The position numbers were made by a program, and so were the translations under genes. Shown piece after piece: positions 8,909 to 17,593 of a DNA stretch of 64,000 nt. The notes below the pieces were generated by a model. That model saw only the letters and a program-made list of their open reading frames with translations. It did no database searches and was not told the DNA's origin. Source of the stretch: Cytobacillus oceanisediminis (lineage in GTDB: Bacteria; Bacillota; Bacilli; Bacillales; Cytobacillaceae); assembly GCF_007830235.1 (NCBI RefSeq), contig NZ_VLKI01000007.1, forward strand, positions 87,645-151,644, in the 5' to 3' direction. Position 1 is the first letter of the stretch. Each line of letters begins with the position of its first letter.

Positions 8909-10132
8909 TTAACCAGCGAATTTTTTCGTTTTGACTGATGTTGAACGCTGATCTTTATAGATTAGTATGGTTGATAATATTAAACAAATGGATAAGATGA
9001 CCCAGGATAGGCTGAAGCTTGAAAATAAATCTTTCGTCCAGCCAAAAAAGAGTGGAAAGAGAAAAATGCCCAGATAGGTAAAGGTTAAGCTGACTCCACT
9101 TGAAACAGCAGCTGTTTTTTCTCCTCCATACTCTATAATTGCGGCCTGGAAGATTCCATTCCAACCGCTTATAGTAAATCCGAGTATGATCGTAATAGCT
9201 GCCATCAGTAAATAGGGCATAGAAAAGAAGGGACTCAAAGATAATAGCACCAAAAATATGGATGAAAGAATACCAATCAATGAAAGAACCTTCCGTTTAT
9301 CTCCTGAACGGTCACTTGCTGCTCCCCATATGACTCTTCCAATTGCTCCCGAAGCCTGTGAAAGGGCCAACAGAAAGCTTGAAGCGGCGATTGAATAGTT
9401 TAGATCCAAATTTAGAAATAAAACCAGGTACATAAAATAAGAAAATTGAGCACCGACAAAGAAGAACGACAAAATACTTAAACGGACAAGCTTTGAATTT
9501 TGGAAAAAGATTTTAATATTTTTTAGGTGGTTTGGGTTAGAGTTGGGAGCTGGCGGTGAGGCATAGCTCTTTAGCATACAATAGAAATAAAGCGAAAAGC
9601 ATGCCACCATGGCACCTCCTATAAAAAGTGAAGTCCTCCAATCGAAGATAAAGGCAAGCTTAGGAAGCAATAACGCTGTAAATACCCCCCCTAATGTTAC
9701 CCCCATTTGTTTTACGCTCATGGCAAAACCCCGAACTTCGACTGAAAAATCCTGTGTGATCAATAAATTAATGGCAGGATTAATTAAACTGTATCCCATT
9801 CCCGATAATGCCAGAAGCAGAAGCATTGCCCATACCGAGTCGAAAAAACTGCCTGCCATAATAAAAGAACCAATAACAAGGAGTGATATAAAGATCGATT
9901 TATGTATGCCGAGGAAGTTAATAATTTGGCCAGTAAAAAAGGAGAAGACAATACAGCCCAAATAAAAAGAGGACATCATAAGTCCCATCATGAAAGCGGA
10001 AAGTTCAAGCTCTTTTACAATAAAAGTTGACAAAGGGGGTAAGGTAAGAACCCCAAATGCTGCTGCTGTTTGGGCTAATAGCGGATTAAACAGTTTCAGT
10101 CTTGGATATGCAGAAACCTTTCTTTTGACCAC
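8909..10132 (-). CDS. MFS transporter, CynX/NNP-like organic anion type
   Basis: 407 aa with about 12 hydrophobic helices, GTG start preceded by AAAGGA. Typical MFS features are an inter-helix 2-3 region FTGQIINFLG, the helix-5 region KQMGVTLGG, and the central RVIWGAASDRSGDKRK signature between helices 8 and 9. The general pattern resembles the CynX/oxalate-formate antiporter-like side of the superfamily rather than drug pumps. It is encoded alone, next to a large organic-acid degradation region, so an organic acid substrate is plausible but not shown. Confidence 0.8.
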   Translation of the reverse strand: MVKRKVSAYPRLKLFNPLLAQTAAAFGVLTLPPLSTFIVKELELSAFMMGLMMSSFYLGCIVFSFFTGQIINFLGIHKSIFISLLVIGSFIMAGSFFDSVWAMLLLLALSGMGYSLINPAINLLITQDFSVEVRGFAMSVKQMGVTLGGVFTALLLPKLAFIFDWRTSLFIGGAMVACFSLYFYCMLKSYASPPAPNSNPNHLKNIKIFFQNSKLVRLSILSFFFVGAQFSYFMYLVLFLNLDLNYSIAASSFLLALSQASGAIGRVIWGAASDRSGDKRKVLSLIGILSSIFLVLLSLSPFFSMPYLLMAAITIILGFTISGWNGIFQAAIIEYGGEKTAAVSSGVSLTFTYLGIFLFPLFFGWTKDLFSSFSLSWVILSICLILSTILIYKDQRSTSVKTKKFAG

Positions 10133-10307
10133 CTAGATCAATCCTTTCCTAAAAAAAACTAAATGATAAACCAGGATCCAAAAAGTTTTAGAAAATATCT
10201 ATATAATATTGAATTATATTTATATATATAATAATATAAATACAAAGTTAATTTCAAACATTCTAAAAATTCTAAATTAGTAACCATTGTTCGAGGAAGT
10301 GCTTAAT

Positions 10308-10745
10308 ATGGCAAGCAGTATTGATCATATTGTAATCGCGGTGAAAGATTTAGAAAAAAGCAAGCAGCTTTTTTCTACTATTTTAAAAGGGGAATTTCTA
10401 AAAGAAATGGTCTTGCCGGAACAAAATGCCCGGGCTGCTTACTTCTTAGTCGGGGGTATTGTAATAGGCCTTGAGACTCCATTAAGTGAAAAAGGAGACA
10501 TTCATAACTTTTTAGAAAGAAGGGGTGAAGGCTTACATCATATAGCTTTTAATATTGATGAAATTGACGATTTACATAGCCGTCTACTGGATAGTGAAGT
10601 TAAAGTTGCCGGATTCAAAAAAAGCCATGGTTTAAGGAAGGAATTATTTACTCATCCCAAGAGTTCATTTGGATTGCTTCTGCAGCTAATAGAATGGGAA
10701 CAGCCGTTTAAAGAGTCATTGGAGAAGAGGATTGAGACTTTATAA
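10308..10745 (+). CDS. VOC-family protein, methylmalonyl-CoA epimerase-like
   Basis: 145 aa from the ATG at 10308 (GAGGA upstream; an upstream TTG at 10287 is weaker). Two beta-alpha-beta-beta-beta units of the vicinal-oxygen-chelate fold are visible: IDHIVIAVKDLEKS at the start with its metal-binding His, GEGLHHIAFNID in the middle, and HPKSSFGLLLQLIEW near the end. The HHIAF and LLQLIE motifs are those of methylmalonyl-CoA epimerase. With an acyl-CoA dehydrogenase and acyl-CoA synthetase downstream, a role in 2-methyl-branched CoA ester metabolism is reasonable, but glyoxalase-type alternatives remain. Confidence 0.75.
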   Translation: MASSIDHIVIAVKDLEKSKQLFSTILKGEFLKEMVLPEQNARAAYFLVGGIVIGLETPLSEKGDIHNFLERRGEGLHHIAFNIDEIDDLHSRLLDSEVKVAGFKKSHGLRKELFTHPKSSFGLLLQLIEWEQPFKESLEKRIETL

Positions 10746-10747
10746 AA

Positions 10748-11036
10748 GGCTGTTTTCGTAAAGTTTGTTGCTTTTTGAAGGCAAACTTATTTTACCCACT
10801 GAGTTGATTGTAGCGGAGGGCACTTGACTCCTCGAAAATGCATCCGCATTTTCTTACGACGAGGTGTTAATTCAGGGATGTTTAGACAATGTCCTGCGGG
10901 AAGAGAGGGAAGTGCGGAGACCCCACAGGCGAAGCCGAGGAGGCTCGCAGCCCTCCCCGCGGGTTCGCTGAGTGCCCGTAGCGGAAATCAACGGGCAGAA
11001 TTCATAACACAAACAACAATCTATGAGAAAAGAACG
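10748..11036 (+). repeat. GC-rich modular intergenic repeat, copy R1 (long form)
   Basis: Core 10798-10998 runs from TTGATTGTAGCGGAGGGC to GCGGAAATCAACGGGC. It contains the optional hairpin module (GAAAATGC / GCATTTTC) and the CCTGCGGG / CCCCACAGG GC arms. Outer AT-rich arms GGCTGTTTTCGTAAAG and (reverse complement) GAGAAAAGAACG extend it, as in copy R9. This fills the 329-bp gap between the VOC gene and the acyl-CoA dehydrogenase; ORFs inside it are not genes. Confidence 0.85.
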
Positions 11037-11074
11037 TTATAAAATGAAGAAACCATATGGAAAGGTCTGGTTAG

Positions 11075-12307
11075 ATGAACTTTGAATTAAGCAGTGAAAA
11101 TATTCAGGTGAAGAACATGGCAAGAGCCATTGCTGAAAAGGAAATTCTGGCGAATGTAAAATACTTTGAACAAGAAAGAAAATTTCCTAAGGAAATTTTG
11201 CAGAAGATGGGGGCAGCCGGAATATTTGGGGCATGTTTCCCGGAAAAGTACGGCGGCTCTGAGATGGGATTTCTGAACCTGGCAATCATAGCAGAGGAAA
11301 TTTCTAAAGCCCATCCTTCTTTTGGATACGCTTTCAATATGCAGGCTATGACTTGCCCTTTTACGATATTAAATTGGGGAACAGAGGAACAAATTCAAAA
11401 ATATGTTCCAGACTTGATTAAAGCGAATCTGATCGGCATGTTTGCCCTAACAGAATCAGGAGGAGGGTCAGATCCAGCAGGATCCATGAAAACATATGCG
11501 CGTTTAGAAGGCGATGAATATGTCATCAACGGTTCAAAAACGTGGATTACGTTTGCAAACGAAGCAGATGTCGGAGTCCTTTTTGCTAAAACAGACTTAA
11601 AGGCTGGCCACAAAGGAATTTCAGCATTTATCGTCGAAACAAACCGCCCTGGCTTTACTGCAAAACCGATTGAAATCAGCTCTTTAGGCTTTATGATGAG
11701 AAGCTGTGAAGTATTTTTGGAAGATTACCGAATACCGAAAGAAAATCTTCTAGGAAAAGAAGGAGAAGGCTTTAAGATTGCGATGAACGCACTTGACTAC
11801 GGCAGGCTAACGGTTTCATCCCGCCTTGTAGGAATTGCCCAGGGGTGTGTAGACGAATCGATAAAATACTGTAATGAAAGAATAGTAGGCGGAAATCCGA
11901 TTGGCGAATACCAGATGATTAAGCATCTGATTGCAGACATGGTTGTCGAAACCGATGCAGCAAGGCTCCAAACTTATAGAAGTGCTTACCTGAAGGACAA
12001 AGGAGAAACGGCTACAAGGGAAAGCTCCTACGCTAAATATTTTGCCTCAGAAGTTGCTGCAAAGGTTTCCAGGAATGCACTTGAAATCTTTGGCGGCAAT
12101 GGCATATCAGATGAATATCCGATCATGAAATACGTCAACTATGCCAATATGCTTCATTTCGGAGAAGGCTCTGCCAATATCCAGCGAATTTTAATTGCTA
12201 ACGACGCTCTAGGAATTAAAAATGCAAACAGGCACCATATTGAAAGAAGATTTGCTTTAAGCAGTGATATTAGGGATGGTAAAAAAGCAGAATCTATTAA
12301 TGGATAG
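11075..12307 (+). CDS. Acyl-CoA dehydrogenase
   Basis: 410 aa with the full three-domain layout: N-terminal helices (EKEILANVKYFEQ, FPEKYGGSEMGF), middle beta domain with ALTESGGGSDPAG and TWITFANEADVG, and a C-terminal helical domain with FGGNGISDEYP. The FAD-binding ESGGGSDP motif and the Glu in FGEGSANIQ, which aligns with the catalytic base of short- and medium-chain enzymes, are present. Electrons should go to ETF, which is not encoded nearby. It lies between repeats R1 and R2, upstream of the split ADP-forming CoA ligase, suggesting one acyl-CoA oxidation unit. Substrate unknown, perhaps a glutaryl- or isobutyryl-type ester. Confidence 0.9.
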   Translation: MNFELSSENIQVKNMARAIAEKEILANVKYFEQERKFPKEILQKMGAAGIFGACFPEKYGGSEMGFLNLAIIAEEISKAHPSFGYAFNMQAMTCPFTILNWGTEEQIQKYVPDLIKANLIGMFALTESGGGSDPAGSMKTYARLEGDEYVINGSKTWITFANEADVGVLFAKTDLKAGHKGISAFIVETNRPGFTAKPIEISSLGFMMRSCEVFLEDYRIPKENLLGKEGEGFKIAMNALDYGRLTVSSRLVGIAQGCVDESIKYCNERIVGGNPIGEYQMIKHLIADMVVETDAARLQTYRSAYLKDKGETATRESSYAKYFASEVAAKVSRNALEIFGGNGISDEYPIMKYVNYANMLHFGEGSANIQRILIANDALGIKNANRHHIERRFALSSDIRDGKKAESING

Positions 12308-12343
12308 ATTTCTATTTAAAACGCTCATTGTTGATTATGGCAC

Positions 12344-12465
12344 CCTGTTGATTAGAGTGGAAGGTGCAAGACTCCAGCGGGAGAAGCGAGTGAAAGGGAA
12401 ACCCCGCAGGCGCAAGGCGCTGGACCGCCCGCAGTTCGCTAAGCACCTGGACGGAAATCAACAGG
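12344..12465 (+). repeat. GC-rich modular intergenic repeat, copy R2 (short form)
   Basis: 122 bp from CCTGTTGATTAGAGTGGAAG to GACGGAAATCAACAGG. It lacks the optional hairpin module. The left flank GCTCATTGTTGATTATGGCAC recurs before R6 and, in shorter form, before R8. Confidence 0.85.
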
Positions 12466-12538
12466 CTAGTTTAACAGTGCAAGTATAAATAAGAGTAGAT
12501 CTCTGAATAGGTAATAACTAAAAAGAAAGGATTTCAAT

Positions 12539-13273
12539 ATGATTAAAACAGCTATACAGCAAATTATTAACCTTTCAAAGGAAGAATGTCGGACAGTCCT
12601 GACGGAAATAGAATCAAAACAAATTTTGCAGGATATTGGAATCCCGGTTCCCGATTTTCGGTTAGCCACATCTGCTGATGAAGCAGTAGAACTTGCACAA
12701 TTTATAGGCTTTCCTCTGGCTATGAAAATAGTTTCGCCTGATATCGTCCACAAGTCTGACGCTAAAGGTGTTATGCTGAATATTAAGAATGAGCCGGAGC
12801 TTAGAAGTGCTTTTGAAGAGATTATCCGGAATGCAAAAAGTTACAATCCAAATGCAGAAATTACAGGGATATCCATCCAGGAAATGATCAAAGGCGATAA
12901 AGAAGTAATTGTGGGCATGAACCGGGATCCTGTATTCGGGCCTGTGTTATTGTTTGGTGCTGGAGGCATATTTGTTGAGGTGCTAAAAGATGTGTCATTA
13001 AAAGTCCTGCCCATAGCAAATAGGGACATCGATAACATGTTTTCAGAGATACAGGCAAGCAAAATTCTTACAGGTTATAGAGGATCGCAGCCAGCAGATT
13101 TATCGAGCTTAAAGGAAATCATCCAAAGAGTAGCGCAGTTATCAATTGAGTTCCCTGAAATTTCTGAATTTGAATTAAATCCTGTTATTGTTTATGGACA
13201 AGGAAATGGTGCTGTTGCGTTGGATGCCCGCGTTATTCTTGACCATCGAAAATCGGGGGTGGCTGCAAGTTGA
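12539..13273 (+). CDS. ADP-forming acyl-CoA synthetase, beta subunit (ATP-grasp)
   Basis: 244 aa, start ATG with AAAGGA upstream. It matches the ATP-grasp subunit of NDP-forming acetate-CoA ligases: SKQILQDIGIPVP, the FPLAMKIVSPDIVHKSD nucleotide-binding strand, GVMLNI, the VGMNRDPVFGPVLLFG loop and ELNPVIVY near the end. The size fits a separate beta subunit (about 230-240 aa) rather than the fused form. It overlaps the alpha subunit gene by four bases, so the two are translationally coupled. The complex interconverts acyl-CoA and acid plus NTP; which acid cannot be told here. Confidence 0.88.
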   Translation: MIKTAIQQIINLSKEECRTVLTEIESKQILQDIGIPVPDFRLATSADEAVELAQFIGFPLAMKIVSPDIVHKSDAKGVMLNIKNEPELRSAFEEIIRNAKSYNPNAEITGISIQEMIKGDKEVIVGMNRDPVFGPVLLFGAGGIFVEVLKDVSLKVLPIANRDIDNMFSEIQASKILTGYRGSQPADLSSLKEIIQRVAQLSIEFPEISEFELNPVIVYGQGNGAVALDARVILDHRKSGVAAS

Positions 13274-14739
13274 GTAAGTACGATGCAATTGAAAAATTGC
13301 TTAATCCTTCATCCATTGCTGTAGTCGGCGCCTCACATAATGTTCAAAAGCATGGCGGAAGGCTGATTGAACACCTTTTAAAACATCAATACCAGGGTGA
13401 AATTTACCCTGTAAACCCAAAGGGGGGGGGAATCCAGGGACTTGCCTGCTATAAATCCATTTTAGATATTCCCAAGATTCCGGATCTTGCCTGCCTTTTA
13501 ATTGCGCCTGGTCTCCTGATGGAAGCACTAAGAGATTGTGCTTTAAAAAATATCAAGATGGTAATGATCCATGCTTCAGGGTTTGCCGAAACAGGCAAAG
13601 ATGGTGAAGTGCTTCAGCAAGAGATCGTTGATTTTGCCAAGGAACACAACATAAGAATTTGCGGCCCGAACACGATAGGGATTGCAAATGTAAATAACAG
13701 AGTGTTTGCCAGCTTCAGCATGGCCATGACGAGCAGCGAGATACCTATGGGAGGAGGAATTTCCTATATAACCCAAAGCGGAGCAATCGGCGGTGCCATG
13801 CTAAGCCAGGGTTGGGAAAAGAAAATAGGCATTAATAAATGGATTAGTTCGGGGAATGAAGCAGATTTGAATGCTTCAGATTATCTCGAATATGCCGTTG
13901 ATGATCCTTCAACCGGCACGGTATGCATATTCCTTGAAGGCTTGGCAGATGGGGAAGGCTTTAAAGCTGCACTGGCCAAAGCGGCAAACAAGAAGAAGCC
14001 TGTCATTATTTATAAAAATGGCAGAAGCGACATTGGCCAGAAATCAGTAAAATCCCACACAGGGGTACTGGCAGGAAACCATGATGTTTACAAGGCAGTA
14101 TTTAAGCAATTCGGAGCGGTAAATGCTGAAGATCTCGACGATTTATTTGATTATGCAATTGCCTTTGATTCTCCAAATAATCTGAAAAGCAGCCGAATAG
14201 GCATTATATCGACCTCAGGAGGGGCCTGCACGATTGTAACGGATCAGTGTGTTAAATATGGATTAGATGTACCTGATATTTCAAATGAAAGTATAAAAAA
14301 GCTGACAGAAATGTCTCCCGAATTTTCCACTCCACAGAATCCGTTTGACACAACCGCACAAATATTAAATGATCCAGGCTCATTTAAAAAAAGTTTGGAA
14401 GTATTTATAGAAGATAAAAATATTGATGCTTTAGTACTTATGCTGACAACCATTGGAGGGACAATCGCATCTAAAGTCGCTGAGGATATTATAGAGCTCT
14501 CAAAAAAGACTGAGAAACCCATGTATGTTGCTTGGACGATTGCCGAATCCCTGGCAAAGGATGGAATGAATAAACTCCGTGAAGCTAAAATCCCTCTATA
14601 CCCTAGTGCTGAGAGAGCTGTAAAGGCTTTGGCTGCCGTACAGCAGCATATGAATTTTTTGGAAGAGTGGGAGGGAAAGAAAGAGGAATACAGCAGCTTC
14701 TTTTTTTCCAGCAGTAAAAAGGAAATTTCAAATAGTTAA
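13270..14739 (+). CDS. ADP-forming acyl-CoA synthetase, alpha subunit (CoA-binding)
   Basis: 489 aa from a TTG that overlaps the beta-subunit stop, with GGGGGTGG as ribosome binding site. Domains in order: CoA-binding Rossmann domain (SSIAVVGASHNVQKHGG), a succinyl-CoA-ligase-like domain with YITQSGAIGGAM, and KSHTGVLAG carrying the His that is phosphorylated in this family, then the C-terminal ligase-CoA domain (GIISTSGGACTI). A run of nine G (13422-13430) lies within codons for NPKGGG, a possible slippage site. Partner of the gene at 12539. Confidence 0.88.
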   Translation: MSKYDAIEKLLNPSSIAVVGASHNVQKHGGRLIEHLLKHQYQGEIYPVNPKGGGIQGLACYKSILDIPKIPDLACLLIAPGLLMEALRDCALKNIKMVMIHASGFAETGKDGEVLQQEIVDFAKEHNIRICGPNTIGIANVNNRVFASFSMAMTSSEIPMGGGISYITQSGAIGGAMLSQGWEKKIGINKWISSGNEADLNASDYLEYAVDDPSTGTVCIFLEGLADGEGFKAALAKAANKKKPVIIYKNGRSDIGQKSVKSHTGVLAGNHDVYKAVFKQFGAVNAEDLDDLFDYAIAFDSPNNLKSSRIGIISTSGGACTIVTDQCVKYGLDVPDISNESIKKLTEMSPEFSTPQNPFDTTAQILNDPGSFKKSLEVFIEDKNIDALVLMLTTIGGTIASKVAEDIIELSKKTEKPMYVAWTIAESLAKDGMNKLREAKIPLYPSAERAVKALAAVQQHMNFLEEWEGKKEEYSSFFFSSSKKEISNS

Positions 14740-14751
14740 GGTCGTGAAGTT

Positions 14752-16149
14752 ATGCAGCACATAATGCCGGTTTTAATATTAACAAGGGGCGTTACTTTAT
14801 TAACATTGGCATTGTCTTATATGCTTTACTCTTTTTTCTCGCTACCTTTGGATCTGTTTCTCGTATCTTTGGTCATTCTCGCCTTTCTGATTTCTTTGCC
14901 CTGGATGGCTAACTTCCCCAAAATTATGAGCGGTGCTCTGCTCATTTTTGGCAATATGATTTTCTTTTTCTATGGTGGAAGCGCAGAATACTGGGTGGAC
15001 TCCATTCTTAACAATGTGGCTCTAGTTTCATTGTTTATAACCGTCCCTTTATTATCCTACCCTCTAAAAAATGGCGGTTATATCGAGTATATGGATTATT
15101 TTGTGGTGAACTTTCTAAAGAAAGATATGAAAAAAATTGCCTTTGTAACAGCGATAACCTGCATTGTCAGTTCATTTTTAAATTTAGGCTCAATAAGAGT
15201 CATGTATGATTTATTCTCAGAGCGATTCAAGTACTTAAACAAGGTATTTGTTAGAAGCCTTGTTCAAGGGTTTTCCCTGGCAGCCTTTTGGTCTCCATAT
15301 TTTGCGGGCGTCGCCATCATCTTGCATCTTGTCGGAGTGAGCTTTGTGTCTTTTTTTGGATATGGATTCGTCATGGTCATCATTTGCTACCTGACATCTG
15401 TTGTGATCAATCTAAGGTACCTATCCAAAGAAGTAACGACAAATACAGCTCCCTATGTAGCGGTAAGCATTGATGAAGATGGAAGCAGGGAGCAGACTAA
15501 AAAGGTAGAGCATAAGAGAGGAATTGAATTAATCATAGCTTTCATAGGGCTATTCCTGGCGTTATTCTTCCTGGAAAAATGGCTTCATCATTATAATGTG
15601 CTGCTGCTAATTTCGATACTTGCCATTACATATTCCATTCTTTGGTCTTTGGCAATAAAGAAAATTAAGGAATATGCCTTCTCCTTAAAAGATTACTTCA
15701 CAGAAGTGGCTCCCAATGTCCATACAGAATCGATCATGATAATTTCAGCAACATTCTTTTCCCAGATGGTTTTGCTGACAGAATTTCCTGCATACTTAAC
15801 ATCCTTATTTTCCAGCATAAGCGAGATCTCTCTCATCTTAACGGTTATAACCATCATCTTGACTTGTGTAATATCATCTTTTTTCATACACCAAGTGCTT
15901 CCCATCTCAATTTTTGCGACTACCCTATCCCCTGACGTCATTGGACTAAAGCCAGAACTATACGTTTTGATCCTGGTAATAAGCTGGGGCATTACTCCGC
16001 TTTTATCGCCAGTTTCTGCAGCAAACTTGCTTGCATCTGCATTATTTAAGACAAAACCATTTGAAATAGGGATTTGGAATATAAAATATGCCTTTTCTAT
16101 TATTCTAGTATCATCCATATCGATCTATTTAATAAACATGTTATTTTAG
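14752..16149 (+). CDS. Putative multi-TM permease (ion-transporter superfamily-like)
   Basis: 465 aa, about 12 hydrophobic helices, no signal peptide. It begins 12 bases after the alpha subunit stop. Two similar halves seem present, each with a polar re-entrant-like stretch (SFLNLGSIRVMYDLF with AAFWSPYFAGV in the first half; SFFIHQVLPIS and SWGITPLLSPVSAANLLAS in the second). That two-fold layout with Ser/Pro-rich loops recalls the ion transporter (IT) superfamily of organic anion carriers, but I do not recognise a named family. From its position it may import or export the acid handled by the adjacent CoA ligase. Confidence 0.65.
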   Translation: MQHIMPVLILTRGVTLLTLALSYMLYSFFSLPLDLFLVSLVILAFLISLPWMANFPKIMSGALLIFGNMIFFFYGGSAEYWVDSILNNVALVSLFITVPLLSYPLKNGGYIEYMDYFVVNFLKKDMKKIAFVTAITCIVSSFLNLGSIRVMYDLFSERFKYLNKVFVRSLVQGFSLAAFWSPYFAGVAIILHLVGVSFVSFFGYGFVMVIICYLTSVVINLRYLSKEVTTNTAPYVAVSIDEDGSREQTKKVEHKRGIELIIAFIGLFLALFFLEKWLHHYNVLLLISILAITYSILWSLAIKKIKEYAFSLKDYFTEVAPNVHTESIMIISATFFSQMVLLTEFPAYLTSLFSSISEISLILTVITIILTCVISSFFIHQVLPISIFATTLSPDVIGLKPELYVLILVISWGITPLLSPVSAANLLASALFKTKPFEIGIWNIKYAFSIILVSSISIYLINMLF

Positions 16150-16167
16150 AGAGTCTTTTGTTACTTG

Positions 16168-16301
16168 CCTGTTGATTTCCGCCCAGGGAAGATCGCTTTC
16201 CTTGAAGGTCCGAGGCTCTTCAAGCACTAAGGCTGCAGGGGGGGCTCCCTTTGACTTGCTTCTCCCGCCGGAGGATCGTGCCTTGCGCTCCTATCAACAG
16301 G
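16168..16301 (-). repeat. GC-rich modular intergenic repeat, copy R3 (short form)
   Basis: Reverse orientation: CCTGTTGATTTCCGCCCAGG at 16168 to CTATCAACAGG at 16301. The optional hairpin module is absent. It contains a run of eight or nine G. It separates the permease from the TAXI block. Confidence 0.8.
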
Positions 16302-16404
16302 CGCCATTACAGACAATGAGCTATAACAGAGGTTGAGCAAAAGTAAAATCTATTACCTTTTTTGAAAGCGGTACCATCGTTCTATTCCTTTAGGGAGGTG
16401 ATTA

Positions 16405-16458
16405 TTGAGAGTAATTATCGAGCTCTTTTTTTTACTAATGAACATGACACCAAACTAA
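16405..16458 (+). CDS. Possible 17-residue leader peptide before the TAXI gene
   Basis: TTG start six bases after GGGAGG, 17 codons reading MRVIIELFFLLMNMTPN, stop TAA 21 bases before the TAXI start. A run of eight T lies inside. The strong ribosome binding site is the main argument. It could tune expression of the downstream operon or simply be chance. Confidence 0.25.
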   Translation: MRVIIELFFLLMNMTPN

Positions 16459-16479
16459 TAAACGAGGGGAGAAAGAGAG

Positions 16480-17505
16480 ATGAAAAAACTTTTATCTATT
16501 TTTATCATTGCATTATTGGCTTTTGCATTAATTGGCTGCAGCTCCAACAGTACGAGCGGTGGAGGAAATTCGGATTCCGGTTCTTCCGGTTCAGATTCAG
16601 GGTCATCCGGCAAACCGGATAACTATTCAATCATGTTTGCAACAGGAACAACTACTGGAACTTATTATCCATTGGGAGCTATATTCTCTGATTACTGGAA
16701 TAAAAAACTGGATTATGTTCAAGCTTCCTCTCAAGCCACAAATGGAAGTGTACAGAACCTGATTTTTATTAAACAGGGTGAGGCTCAAGTAGCCCTTACA
16801 CCAACAGGGACTCTTTATGAAGGCTTTAACGGCGAGGCCTCATTTGATGGAAATAAAGTTGAAAATGTCCGCATTTTGGCTGGGTTATATCCAAACGTCA
16901 ATCATCTAGTGGCAAGAAAAGGAGCCGGTATCGAATCAATCGCTGACGTGGCAGGGAAAAAGATTGTTCCCGGTGCGACTGGAAGTGCAACTGAAATTGA
17001 AACCCAGCGCGCAATGGAAGCTTATGACGTAGATTATGAAGGTCTGGGCAAAGATTTTGTTGGATTTACAGAAGCAACTGACTTGATGAGAAATAAGCAA
17101 ACAGATGTTGCAATGGTCATGGCTGGAGTTCCTACATCCGCTGTAACGGAAATGCTGGCAACAGCTAATGGCGAACTGCTTCCTTATACTCAGGAAGCTG
17201 TTGACTACTTAAAAGAGAAATACCCTTGGACAATGGAATATACAATCAAAGCAAACAGCTATGAAAACCAGCCGGAAGATGTGCTGTCAGTTGCCCAAAA
17301 TAACTTCCTTGTAGCAACAGCAGATATGCCTGATGAAGTTGCATATGATCTTGTCAAGACTCTTTGGGAGGGCATTGAGGAATTAAAAGGATCTCACGCT
17401 GTAATCGAACAGTTTGATATTGAAAAGGCATTAGAAGGAACTTCGGGTATTCCAATCCATCCTGGTGCTGAAAAGTTCTACAAAGAGAAGGGTATTCTTA
17501 AGTAA
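16480..17505 (+). CDS. TAXI-family TRAP transporter solute-binding lipoprotein
   Basis: 341 aa. The N-terminus is a lipoprotein signal (MKKLLSIFIIALLAFAL then LIGC), followed by a Ser/Gly linker to about residue 45. The mature part has the TAXI signature: MFATGTTTGTYYPLGAI, the SQATNGSVQNL segment, GKKIVPGATGSATE and HPGAEKFYKEKG at the end. These extracytoplasmic proteins deliver carboxylates to the fused DctQM permease; the matching permease is at 24705. It starts a long co-directional block of catabolic genes. Ligand unknown; well-studied TAXI proteins bind glutamate, 2-oxoglutarate or related carboxylates. Confidence 0.92.
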   Translation: MKKLLSIFIIALLAFALIGCSSNSTSGGGNSDSGSSGSDSGSSGKPDNYSIMFATGTTTGTYYPLGAIFSDYWNKKLDYVQASSQATNGSVQNLIFIKQGEAQVALTPTGTLYEGFNGEASFDGNKVENVRILAGLYPNVNHLVARKGAGIESIADVAGKKIVPGATGSATEIETQRAMEAYDVDYEGLGKDFVGFTEATDLMRNKQTDVAMVMAGVPTSAVTEMLATANGELLPYTQEAVDYLKEKYPWTMEYTIKANSYENQPEDVLSVAQNNFLVATADMPDEVAYDLVKTLWEGIEELKGSHAVIEQFDIEKALEGTSGIPIHPGAEKFYKEKGILK

Positions 17506-17520
17506 ATTAGAATGAACACC

Positions 17521-17563
17521 AATATAACTCTACCGATCGAGTCTGAATCGATAGAGTTATATT
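17521..17563 (+). terminator. Strong hairpin without U-tract after the TAXI gene
   Basis: AATATAACTCTACCGAT (17521-17537) pairs with ATCGATAGAGTTATATT (17547-17563), one mismatch. No T-run follows, so it is more likely an mRNA 3'-stabiliser that raises the level of the binding-protein transcript than a full terminator. Confidence 0.5.
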
Positions 17564-17593
17564 GTTACTTAAGCAAAAGGAGGCAGCTGCTAA

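Noticed and set aside
8861-8938. 25-codon hydrophobic ORF from a TTG with GGAGG, overlapping the end of the MFS gene
   Set aside because: Good site but very short and antisense to the 3' end of a real gene; no further support.
10824-11042. ORFs inside the GC-rich repeats (also at 40643-40889, 44786-45097, 46710-46972, 37385-37690)
   Set aside because: They recur in both orientations because the repeat recurs; the similar peptides reflect repeat sequence, not genes.
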